Shown piece by piece: positions 22,629-33,300 of a stretch of 64,000 nucleotides of DNA (positions are counted from its first letter, which is position 1; the number at the start of each line of letters is the position of its first letter). The DNA is from Mantis religiosa. Lineage: Eukaryota > Arthropoda > Insecta > Mantodea > Mantidae. The stretch covers positions 10,179,545-10,243,544 of the forward strand of contig CM060953.1 of the NCBI GenBank assembly GCA_030765055.1. Reading direction: 5' to 3'. The notes beneath the pieces were generated by a model. It made no database searches. It had not been told where the DNA came from and was given only the letters and a program-made list of their open reading frames with translations. A program made the translations under genes and the position numbers.

Positions 22629-23377
22629 GTAGTAGTAGAGATGGGGATTAAGGGCGTACAACTGCTGAGGTTATCAGCGCCCTGGCAACGGTAAAATATC
22701 TACACAGCTAAAAGCACTAAAACCGTCAAATCAGGTAAAACACAGTTTTAAAACTGATTAATTAAAGGACTAAAAGCAGATGTCAGGAACCGCGGAAGGC
22801 AAAGGATAAAATAAGTGGAATAAAATGAGAACCAAAAGGTGCCTCAAACTGATCAGAGCAGGCGCCAAAACCCACTGCCGGATAAAAGCAAGCACGCCTT
22901 CCACAGCATGTTCGCTGTCTGCCAATACGGCACAAAGAGTGGCAGGCAGCGACAGACTGGCACGCAGTGGGGCTAGAAACCGACATTCAGTTAAAATGTG
23001 ACGTACCGATAGGGGTACGTCACAGTAGGCACAGAGAGGGGCGGTTTGGTCACGGAACAAGTGCTCATGGCTAAAACGACAGTGTCCGATACGTAGACGA
23101 GCTAAAATAATTTCTTCCCGCCTGGAAACTCTCGCAGAAGTTGCCCAGGGAACTTAACCTTAACTTCAACCGCCCGAAGCTTGTTCCCACGCGTAGCCGT
23201 CCAACCAGCTTCCCAACGGGTATGGAGGGCCTGGCGCAAAAATAAAAAATGATCACGATGGGGAACAAACGAACTGTAAGACCTAGGCGAGCAAGTGGCA
23301 AATTTAGCCGCGGCATCGGCAGCTTTATTACCAGACACTCCCACATGACCTGGCGTCCACAAAAAGGTGATCCTTGT
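22629..23377 (-). mobile_element. 5'-truncated I-group LINE inside the DD41D transposon, 12-bp target duplication
   Basis: The insertion is flanked by AAGAGGATGGCA at 22,617-22,628 and 23,378-23,389. On the minus strand it begins within RNase H (WTPGHVGVSGNKAADAAAKF), then runs to a cysteine/histidine cluster APLCAYCDVPLSVRHILTEC, then 3' untranslated sequence with GGCGCTGATAACCTCAGC, and ends in a short (CTA)n rather than poly(A). RNase H plus the C-C-H-C cluster and a simple-repeat tail fit the I clade. Nearly 750 bp are present; the reverse transcriptase is missing. Confidence 0.88.
22770..23377 (-). CDS. RNase H C-terminus and zinc-knuckle-like end of I-group ORF2 (fragment)
   Basis: The RNase H piece has GHVGVSGNKAADAAAK, the last conserved block with Asp and the preceding His. 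A frame change near 23,070 separates it from LFRDQTAPLCAYCDVPLSVR and ILTECRFLAPLR. In intact I-clade proteins these two regions are one polypeptide, so this is a decayed fragment. Confidence 0.7.
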
Positions 23378-24008
23378 AAGAGGATGGCATATGGCATACT
23401 ATATACAGTTGTGTTTCAGCACGATGGTGCGCCTCCACATTTTGCAAACATCGTCCGTGATTACCTGAACAGAACCTTTCCAGAGAGATGGATAGGCAGA
23501 TGTTCACCTCGGCTGTGGGCTTCCCGTTCACCGGACCTTACTCCTTTAGACTTTTTTGCATGGGAGTACATCAAATCAAAAGTGTACACTACCAAAGTGA
23601 ATGGTCTGCCTGAGTTACGGAATCGTATCAGGGAAGCAGCTGGTCCAATTACGGTTGACATGCTACAGTCTACATTTCGTTCCGCTACTGAAAGATGCCG
23701 TATGTGTCTTGAGCTAGATGGGGGTCATGTAGAAGGGCACTGGAATATGTGTAACACTTGAAAATAATATTGATTTTTCAATCACTGTCTTCCTTCATTG
23801 AAATAGATAGTGACCTTAGAGACAACCTGTATATACTTCCATTGACAATTCTAGACTGCCCTCTATCAATCAATATGTCACTAAAATTTTCCATTTATCT
23901 AACTTTGTTTCGGCAGACCTTTATCTCCGTATTACCTTATCTGTTCCTTTGTCTGCACAAACCGCACTATCGCGATAACGGGTTCGCGAAAGCATCTTTG
24001 TCCCAAAG

Positions 24009-24554
24009 CCCTTCCCGTAGGGGAAGGGATCCGTCCATTTCAGCTGCCAAAGTGCGGGCGCTGCGGACCCTTAGCACTCGTGGTACCTCTGACGTTACTA
24101 GAGGAACCTCGGACCGAACAGCCGAGCCCCTCCTTCGGGAGTTGTTCGGATTGGGATGGCTTCGAGGGGGCAGTGTGTTCCCGATACCCGTGGGAGATTG
24201 GGTACGTCTTCGGACGGGGTTGAGGGAAGCCATTAAGTTTCCGGGTACTAGCCTGCTAAGCTAGTAGAAGGTGTGCTAGATAACCAGGCGGCCCCACCAA
24301 GGTTTTTCGGTAGTCTTCACCTTGAGTGCTGACGCGCGTAAGTGGCGTATCCACTTCCATCCTGTCTTGTGTCCATAGGACCAGATGGGGGGGGGGGGGG
24401 GGGCTTGTTAGGTAACTAGGTCTTGCCCTACGGAAAGCCCCACGGAAAATGCCGAGCGCCCCTTGGGACAGCTCGGATACTCCCTGGTTGAAAGAAGCCC
24501 GGGTCTTGTTCCTACGGGTTCAAGGCTAATGGGAGTAGAACCTCTGGACTCAAC
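24009..24554 (-). mobile_element. Element R, copy 2 (546 bp) with 10-bp target duplication
   Basis: Flanked by TGTCCCAAAG at 23,999-24,008 and 24,555-24,564. On the minus strand it starts GTTGAGTCCAGAGGTTCTAC and ends CCTTCCCCTACGGGAAG. It aligns end to end with R at 51,067-51,585 and includes the same pure C tract (G run on the plus strand near 24,389-24,403). It is much richer in G+C than its neighbours. Open frames on both strands inside it are a by-product of composition. Confidence 0.85.
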
Positions 24555-24864
24555 TGTCCCAAAGAACTGTATTTGCCGTAGTAATATTGAAGCTCCAATT
24601 GTTTCAATATACTCCTTTCATTTACGTAGATAAATAATTTTCGATTTCTTCTACAATACACATTTCCGCTAATACATTTCTTGTAACTAAATTTCAGAGC
24701 CAATCTCATTCAATTACCCGCAAACCGGGCCTAAAAAGCCTCATTGCAGATACGCACGTCTCGCGCGCATATGTTAGTGTTGGCTTATACATTATCCTAC
24801 ACAATCTCAATTAGATCTAATTCTCCATAATTCTTCCGAAAAAGTATATTTTAATGCGAAGATT

Positions 24865-26075
24865 GTCCGCCCCTGTAGCATAGGCATCCTCGTGTCGCGT
24901 GTGCGCCTCCCGTTCTAGAAATCGCTAGTTCCAATCTCATTCAGGTTGAGATCTGGATAAGTAAGTTCTTTCCCAGGGATTACTCTATTTATGAAAGATG
25001 AATGTCTGGTAACTCTAAGCTCTATGTATCCTGTACTTATTTGAACATCATTTCATTCATCGTCCGATATGACTTAACGTTGGAGGTTTTCTCTTATCCT
25101 GAAAGATGAATGTCTGATATCTCTAAGCTCTATGTACCCTGTACTCATTTGAACATAATTTCATTCATCGTCCGATATGACTTAACGTTGGAGGTTTCCT
25201 CTTATCCTGAAAGATGAATGTCTGGTAACTCTAAGCTCTATGTACCCTGTACTCATTTGAACATCATTTCATTCATCGTCCGATATGACTTAACGTTGGA
25301 GGTTTTCTCTTATCCTGAAAGATGAATGTCTGATAACTCTAAGCTCTATGTACCCTGTACTTATTTGAACATCATTTTATTCATCGTCCGATATGACTTA
25401 ACGTTGGAGGTTTTCTCTTATCCTGAAATATGAATGTCTGCTAACTCTAAGCTCTATGTACCCTGTACTTATTTGAACATCATTTCATTCATCGTCCGAT
25501 ATGCCTTAACGTTGGGGGTTTTCTCTTATCCTGAAAGATGAATGTCTAGTAACTCTAAGCTCTATGTACCCTGTACTTATTTGAACATCATTTCATTCAT
25601 CGTCCAATATGACTTAACGTTGGAGGTTTTCTCTTATCCTGAAAGATGAATGTCTGATAACTCTTAGCTCTATGTACCCTGTACTTATTTAAACATCATT
25701 TCATTCATCGTCCGATATGCCTTAACGTTGGAGGTTTTCTCTTATCCTGAAAGATGAATGTCTGGTAACGCTAAGCCTGTATTTATTTGAAGATCATTTC
25801 ATTCATCGTCCGATATGACTTAACGTTGGAGGTTTTCGCTTATCCTGAAAGATGAATGACTGGTAACTCTAAGCTCTACGTACCCTGTACTTATTTGAAC
25901 ATGATTTCATTCAACGTCCGATATGACTAAACGTTGGACGTTTTCTCTTATCCTGAAAGATGAATGTCTGGTAACTCTAAGCTCTATGTACCCTGTACTC
26001 ATTTGAACATCATTTCATTCGTCGTCCGAAAAGACTTAACGTTGGTGGTTTTCTCTCATTCTGAAAGATGAGTAT
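24865..26075 (+). mobile_element. SINE S2 copy 3, tRNA-like head plus about ten 108-bp units
   Basis: The head (about 24,865-24,985) aligns with the single-unit S2 at 14.9 kb: GCCTCCCGTTCTAGAAATCG, AGTTCCAATCTC as degraded B box, and ATCTGGATAAG. From about 24,989 the body unit repeats head to tail. Strand is opposite to the 12-kb copy. One unit near 25,775 has lost about 15 bp. Confidence 0.82.
24989..26070 (+). repeat. 108-bp tandem array inside SINE S2 (about 10 units)
   Basis: The marker TCTATGTA recurs at 25,021, 25,129 and 25,237 and onward to 25,983, with 108-bp spacing apart from one shortened unit. Units differ at scattered sites, more than the 91-bp satellite units do, which suggests an older or less homogenised array. 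Confidence 0.92.
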
Positions 26076-26675
26076 CAAATGTTTTATAGCTTTGCTGTGA
26101 GAAGTTACATACGTGTAAAGAGAGAGGTTCTGTTTTTATGACAACGTAAGTCAGTCAGTTACAGTTTATTACGGTGAGTGTGGATGAAATAGTGATATTT
26201 GTTGCGATCGGTGCCATCAAAGTTATCGTAGCGAAAGTTAAATTGAAGGTATGAGGAATTAATAATAACAGGGTCGTATGTGCTCAAGGTTTTAAGTGAA
26301 AACAGCAATGGACGTAATGCTCCTCTGGCACGATACTGCTAAGGCTGCATTTCTCAGTTTTTCTTCCAGTACAGTACGTTATATGTTCAGTTTTATTGCT
26401 AACCGTATCTAAAGAAAATACAGGTCTATTGCTGCCCTTCGTGCATCCTCAATACACCAGGTGTTAAAAACTCAGACATTCCCCTCACGGTAGGTGCATG
26501 AGAAATATCCAGTCACCATTCTACTTGAATATATGACAAGCTATTGGCTTATTTTGTAAGCCTTTGTGTTATTTGTAATCCAAGAAAAGGTCACTAACCT
26601 ATTGAAACTGACTTTATTTATAGAAGAACGTTTCCGAATCGCCTATACGGAAAGTATATGAACTGTATCTTCATT
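26076..26675. other. Unassigned interval
   Basis: About 600 bp with no recognised repeat or coding signal. Confidence 0.5.
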
Positions 26676-26808
26676 GGAAATTAATTGTTCTTTGACACTA
26701 GGCGTGTGTAGGAGGCTCTATGAAAGGGTGTAGTGAGACTGAAGAAATTAATGCCATAGTCGGGATTTGAACCACGGATCTTCTGGTCTCCGTCCAGCCA
26801 GTCTACAG
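26676..26808 (-). mobile_element. SINE S1a fragment, left arm of an inverted pair
   Basis: From GGAAATTAATTGTTCTTTGA to the middle of the tRNA-like core (GGGATTTGAACCACGGATCT). It is the mirror image of 27,233-27,390, so two S1a copies face each other across a tetranucleotide-rich spacer. Confidence 0.8.
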
Positions 26809-26819
26809 CGTCGAAACCT

Positions 26820-27232
26820 ATCAATAAATCAATAAAACAATAAATGAATAAATCAATAACTCAATGAACAAACAAAAAATAAACAAACAAATAAATAAGC
26901 AAACAAAAAATAAATAAATAAGTAAATAAGTGAATGAATAAATGAATAAATCAATCAAAGAATAAATGAATAAATGAGTGAATGTGTAAATGACTGAATG
27001 AGTGAACGAGTAAATGAATAAATGAATAAGTGAATAGGTAAATAAATAACTGAATACGTGTATAAGTAAATATATGAATAAATGAATGAATAAATGAATT
27101 AATGAATAAATGAGTCAATAAGTAAGTGAATCAATAAAACAATAAATAAATCATTAAATCACTACATCAATGAACAGACAAATAAGTAAACAAATAAGTA
27201 AATAAATAAGTAAATAAATATAAAATAAGTAA
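26820..27232. repeat. Degenerate AAAT/GAAT-type tetranucleotide tract
   Basis: About 410 bp of imperfect AATA, AATG and AAAC tetranucleotides. Sequence-diverse compared with the pure (ATAC)n and (AAT)n tracts, so older or never homogenised. Confidence 0.85.
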
Positions 27233-27398
27233 AGCTCAATGGTTTAGACTAGAGAATGGACGGAGACCAGAATTTTCGTGGTTCATGTCCCGGCTAGGGC
27301 ATTAAATTTTCCAGTCTGGCTCTACCCTTCCATAGTGCGTCCTACACACGACTAGTGTGAAAGAACAATTAATTTCCATTAAATGTACCTAATAGTGG
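27233..27398 (+). mobile_element. SINE S1a, core and body leading into the 20-kb satellite
   Basis: Contains the tRNA-like core with GCTCAATGG (A box) and GGTTCATGTCC (weakened B box), then the S1a body CAGTCTGGCTCTACCC and GTGTGAAAGAACAATTAATT, and ends CCTAATAGTGG. At TAGTGG (27,393-27,398) the satellite begins. The same junction, reversed, ends the single-monomer unit at 61,643. Confidence 0.87.
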
Positions 27399-30300
27399 TC
27401 CGAACTATAAAGCCCGGGCCTTAAAGTACTTACAGCATAGTAACTCGTCATTAAGGTAGTTGTCTCATGTGTTTATGAGAACTCCTAGTGGTTTACTATA
27501 AAGCCCGGGTCTTAAAGTACTTACAGCATAGTAAGTCGTCATTAAGGTAGTTGTCTCATGTGTTTATGAGAACTCCTAGTGGTTTACTATAGAGTCCGGG
27601 CCTTAAAGTACTTACAGCATAGTAAGTCGTCATTAAGGTAGTTGTCTCACGTGTTTATGAGAACTCCTAGTGGTTTACTATAAAGCCCGGGCCTTAAAGT
27701 ACTTACAGCATAGTAAGTCGTCATTAAGGTAGTTGTCTCATGTGTTTATGAGAACTCCTAGTGGTTTACTATAAAGCACGGGCCTTAAAGTACCTACAGC
27801 ATAGTAAGTCGCCATTAAGGTAGTTGTCTCATGTCTTTATGAGAACTCCTAGTGGTTTACTATAAAGCCCGGGCCTTAAAGTACTTACAGCATAGTAAGT
27901 CGCCATTAAGGTAGTTGTCTCATGTCTTTATGAGAACTCCTAGTGGTTTACTATAAAGCCCGGGCCTTAAAGTACTTACAGCATAGTAAGTCGTCATTAA
28001 GCTAGTTGTCTCATGTGTTTATGAGAACTATTAGTGGTTTACTATAAAGCACGGGCCTTAAAGTACTTACAGCATAGAAAGTCATCATTAAGGTAGTTGT
28101 CTCATGTGTTTATGAGAACTCCTAGTGGTTTACTATAAAGCCCGGGTCTTACAGTACTTACAGCATAGTAAGTCGCCATTAAGGTAGTTGTCTCATGTGT
28201 TTATGAGAACTCCTAGTGGTTTACTATAAAGCCCGGGCCTTAAAGTACTTACAGCATAGTAAGTCGTCATTAAGGTAGTTGTCTCATGTCTTTATGAGAA
28301 CTCCTAGTGGTTTACTATAAAGCCCGGGCCTTAAAGTACTTACAGCATAGTAAGTCGCCATTAAGGTAGTTGTCTCATGTGTTTATGAGAACTCCTAGTG
28401 GTTTACTATAAAGCCCGGGCCTTAAAGTACTTACAGCATAGTAAGTCGCCATTAAGGTAGTTGTCTCATTGTTTATGAGAACTCCTAGTGGTTTACTATA
28501 AAGCCCGGGCCTTAAAGTACTTACAGCATAGTAAGTCGTCATTAAGGTAGTTGTCTCATGTCTTTATGAGAACTCCTAGTGGTTTACTATAAAGCCCGGG
28601 CCTTAAAGTACTTACAGCATAGTAAGTCGCCATTAAGGTAGTTGTCTCATGTCTTTATGAGAACTCCTAGTGGTTTACTATAAAGCCCGGGCCTTAAAGT
28701 ACTTACAGCATAGTAAGTCGCCATTAAGGTAGTTGTCTCATGTCTTTATGAGAACTCCTAGTGGTTTACTATAAAGCCCGGGCCTTAAAGTACTTACAGC
28801 ATAGTAAGTCGTCATTAAGGTAGTTGTCTCATGTGTTTATGAGAACTATTAGTGGTTTACTATAAAGCACGGGCCTTAAAGTACTTACAGCATAGAAAGT
28901 CATCATTAAGGTAGTTGTCGCATGTGTTTATGAGAACTCCTAGTGGTTTACTATAAAGCCCGGGTCTTACAGTACTTACAGCATAGTAAGTCGCCATTAA
29001 GGTAGTTGTCTCATGTGTTTATGAGAACTCCTAGTGGTTTACTATAAAGCCCGGGTCTTACAGTACTTACAGCATAGTAAGTCGACATTAAGGTAGTTGT
29101 CTCATGAGTTTATGAGAGCTCCTAGTGGTTTACTATAAAGCCCGGGCCTTAAAGTACTTACAGTATAGTAAGTCGCCATCAAGGTAGTTGTCTCATGTGT
29201 TTATGAGAACTCCTAGTGGTTTACTATAAAGACCGGGCCTTAAAGTACTTACAGCATAGTAAGTCGCCATTAAGGTAGTTGTCTCATGTGTTTATGAGAA
29301 CTCCTAGTGGTTTACTATTAAGCCCGGGCCTTAAAGTACTTACAGCATAGTAAGTCGCCATTAAGGTAGTTGTCTCATGTGTTTATGAGAACTCCTAGTG
29401 GTTTACTATAAAGCCCGGGCCTTAAAGTACTTACAGCATAGTAAGTCGCCATTAAGGTAGTTGTCTCATGTGTTTATGAGAACTCCTAGTGGTTTACTAT
29501 AAAGCCCGGGCCTTAAAGTACTTACAGCATAGTAAGTCGTCATTAAGGTAGTTGTCTCATGTGTTTATGAGAACTCCTAGTGGTTTACTATAAAGCCCGG
29601 GCTTTAAAGTACTTACAGCATAGTAAGTCGTCATTAAGGTAGTTGTCTCATGTGTTTATGAGAACTCCTAGTGGTTTACTATAAAGCCCGGGCCTTAAAG
29701 TACTTACAGTATAGTAAGTCGCCATTAAGGTAGTTGTCTCATGTGTTTATGAGAGCTCCTAGTGGTTTACTATAAAGCCCGGGCCTTAAAGTACTTACAG
29801 CATAGTAAGTCGTCATTAAGGTAGTTGTCTCATGTGTTTATGAGAACTCCTAGTGGTTTACTATAAAGCCCGGGTCTTACAGTACTTACAGCATAGTAAG
29901 TCGCCATTAAGGTAGTTGTCTCATGTGTTTATGAGAACTCCTAGTGGTTTACTTTAAAGCCCGGGTCTTACAGTACTTACAGCATAGTAAGTCGACATTA
30001 AGGTAGTTGTCTCATGTGTTTATGAGAGCTCCTAGTGGTTTACTATAAAGCCCGGGCCTTAAAGTACTTACAGCATAGTAAGTCGTCATTAAGGTAGTTG
30101 TCTCATGTGTTTATGAGAACTCCTAGTGATTTACTACAAAGCCCGGACCTTAAAGTACTTACAGCATAGTAAGTCGTCATTAAGGTAGTTGTCTCATGTG
30201 TTTATGAGAACTATTAGTGGTTTACTATAAAGCCCGGGCCTTAAAGTACTTACAGCATAGTAAGTCATCATTAGGGTAGTTGTCTCATGTGTTTATGAGA

Positions 30301-33300
30301 ACTCCTAGTGGTTTACTATAAAGCCCGGGTCTTACAGTACTTACAGCATAGTAAGTCGCCATAGTAAGTCTCATGTGTTTATGAGAACTCCTAGTGGTTT
30401 ACTATAAAGCCCGGGTCTTACAGTACTTACAGCATAGTAAGTCGACATTAAGGTAGTTGTCTCATGAGTTTATGAGAGCTCCTAGTGGTTTACTATAAAG
30501 CCCGGGCTTTAAAGTACTTACAGTATAGTAAGTCGCCATTAAGGTAGTTGTCTCAATTGTTTATGAGAACTCCTAGTGGTTTACTATAAAGACCGGGCCT
30601 TAAAGTACTTACAGCATAGTAAGTCGCCATTAAGGTAGTTGTCTCATGTGTTTATGAGAACTCCTAGTGGTTTACTATAAAGCCCGGGCCTTAAAGTACT
30701 TACAGCATAGTAAGTCGCCATTAAGGTAGCTGTCTCAAGTGTTTATGAGAACTCCTAGTGGTTTACTATAAAGCCCGGGTCTTACAGTACTTACAGCATA
30801 GTAAGTCGCCATAGTAAGTCTCATGTGTTTATGAGAACTCCTAGTGGTTTACTATAAAGCCCGGGTCTTACAGTACTTACAGCATAGTAAGTCGACATTA
30901 AGGTAGTTGTCTCATGAGTTTATGAGAGCTCCTAGTGGTTTACTATAAAGCCCGGGCGTTAAAGTACTTACAGCATAGTAAGTCGTCATTAAGGTAGTTG
31001 TCTCATGTGTTTATGAGAACTCCTAGTGGTTTACTATAAAGCCCGGGCCTTTAAGTACTTACAGTATAGTAAGTCGCCATTAAGGTAGTTGTCTCATGTG
31101 TTTATGAGAGCTCCTAGTGGTTTACTATAAAGCCCGGGCCTTAAAGTACTTACAGCATAGTAAGTGGTCATTAAGGTAGTTGTCTCATGTGTTTATGAGA
31201 ACTTCTAGTGGTTTACTATAAAGCCCGGGTCTTACAGTACTTACAGCATAGTAAGTCGCCATTAAGGTAGTTGTCTCATGTGTTTATGAGAACTCCTAGT
31301 GGTTTACTATAAAGCCCGGGCCTTAAAGTACTTACAGCATAGTAAGTCGCCATTAAGGTAGTTGTCTCATGTGTTTATGAGAACTCCTAGTGGTTTACTA
31401 TAAAGCCCGGGCCTTAAAGTACTTACAGCATAGTAAGTCGTCATTAAGGTAGTTGTCTCATGTGTTTATGAGAACTTCTAGTGGTTTACTATAAAGCCCG
31501 GGTCTTACAGTACTTACAGCATAGTTAGTCGCCATTAAGGTAGTTGTCTCATGTGTTTATGAGAACTCCTAGTGGTTTACTATAAAGCCCGGGCCTTAAA
31601 GTACTTACAGCAGAGTAAGTCGTCATTAAGGTAGTTGTCTCATGTGTTTATGAGAACTCCTTGTGGTTTACTATAAAGCCCTGGTCTTACAGTACTTACA
31701 GCATAGTAAGTCGACATTAAGGTAGTTGTCTCATGTGTTTATGAGAACTCCTAGTGATTTACTATAAAGCCCGGACCTTAAAGTACTTACAGCATATTAA
31801 GTCGCCATTAAGGTAGTTGTCTCATGTGTTTATGAGAACTCCTAGTGGTTTACTATAAAGCCCGGGCCTTAAAGTACTTACAGCATAGTAAGTCGCCATT
31901 AAGGTAGTTGTCTCATGTGTTTATGAGAACTCCTAGTGGTTTACTATAAAGCCCGGGACTTAAAGTACTTACAGCATAGTAAGTCGCCATTAAGGTAGTT
32001 GTCTCATGTGTTTATGAGAACTCCTAGTGGTTTACTATAAAGCCCGGGCCTTAAAGTACTTACAGCATAGTAAGTCGTCATTAAGGTAGTTGTCTCACGT
32101 GTTTATGAGAACTCCTAGTGGTTTACTATAAAGCCCGGGCCTTAAAGTACTTACAGCATAGTAAGTCGTCATTAAGGTAGTTGTCTCATGTGTTTATGAG
32201 AACTCCTAGTGGTTTACTATAAAGCCCGGGCCTTAAAGTACTTACAGCATAGTAAGTCGTCATTAAGGTAGTTGTCTCGTGTGTTTATGAGAACTCCTAG
32301 TGGTTTACTATAAAGCCGGGCCTTAAAGTACTTACAGCATAGTAAGTCGCCATTAAGGTAGTTGTCTCATGTGTTTATTAGAACTCCTAGCGGTTTACTA
32401 TAAAGTCCGGACCTTGAAGTACTTACAGCATAGTAAGTCGTCATTAAGGTAGTTGTCTCATGTGTTTATGAGAACTCCTAGTGGTTTACTATAAAGCCCG
32501 GGCCTTAAAGTACTTACAGCATAGTAAGTCGCCATTAAGGTAGTTGTCTCATGTCTTTATGAGAACTCCTAGTGGTTTACTATAAAGCCCGGGCCTTAAA
32601 GTACTTACAGCATAGTAAGTCGTCATTAAGCTAGTTGTCTCATGTGTTTATGAGAACTATTAGTGGTTTACTATAAAGCACGGGCCTTAAAGTACTTACA
32701 GCATAGAAAGTCATCATTAAGGTAGTTGTCTCATGTGTTTATGAGAACTCCTAGTGGTTTACTATAAAGCCCGGGTCTTACAGTACTTACAGCATAGTAA
32801 GTCGCCATTAAGGTAGTTGTCTCATGTGTTTATGAGAACTCCTAGTGGTTTACTATAAAGCCCGGGCCTTAAAGTACTTACAGCATAGTAAGTCGTCATT
32901 AAGGTAGTTGTCTCATGTCTTTATGAGAACTCCTAGTGGTTTACTATAAAGCCCGGGCCTTAAAGTACTTACAGCATAGTAAGTCGCCATTAAGGTAGTT
33001 GTCTCATGTGTTTATGAGAACTCCTAGTGGTTTACTATAAAGCCCGGGCCTTAAAGTACTTACAGCATAGTAAGTCGCCATTAAGGTAGTTGTCTCATTG
33101 TTTATGAGAACTCCTAGTGAATTACTATAAAGCCCGGGCCTTAAAGTACTTACAGCATAGTAAGTCGTCATTAAGGTAGTTGTCTCATGTCTTTATGAGA
33201 ACTCCTAGTGGTTTACTATAAAGCCCGGGCCTTAAAGTACTTACAGCATAGTAAGTCGCCATTAAGGTAGTTGTCTCATGTCTTTATGAGAACTCCTAGT

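Larger units (their letters stand above)
21950..23761 (+). pseudogene. DUF4817/DDE transposase, interrupted
   Basis: ATG at 21,950 opens MFSTEERVAIVCARLRGLTY, an N-terminal helix-turn-helix, followed by SRAHIRLLVNKFKRTGSV and RRGRP, an AT-hook-like linker. A TAG stands at 22,202. In the same frame NTVWKILRFTLRKRP and DNILFSAEATFHVCGKVHRH follow; here the first catalytic Asp (usually FSDEATF) is Ala. A LINE interrupts at 22,629-23,377. After it come VFQHDGAPPHFANIVRDYLN (second Asp) and SRSPDLTPLDFFAWEYIKS (third Asp), then GGHVEGHW at the C-terminus. The lost Asp, a stop, a frameshift and the insertion make it dead. Confidence 0.85.
21863..23829 (+). mobile_element. DD41D-type mariner-related transposon with TA duplication, split by a LINE
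   Basis: Terminal inverted repeats: the left begins CAGGGTGTCTCTAAAGTCAC and the right, reverse-complemented, CAGGTTGTCTCTAAGGTCAC. TA flanks both ends (21,861-21,862 and 23,830-23,831). Excluding the inserted LINE and one copy of its target duplication the element is about 1.2 kb, a normal size for the superfamily. The spacing between the second and third catalytic Asp is 41 residues, as reported for rosa/visitor-like elements; the clade name is an inference. Confidence 0.87.
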
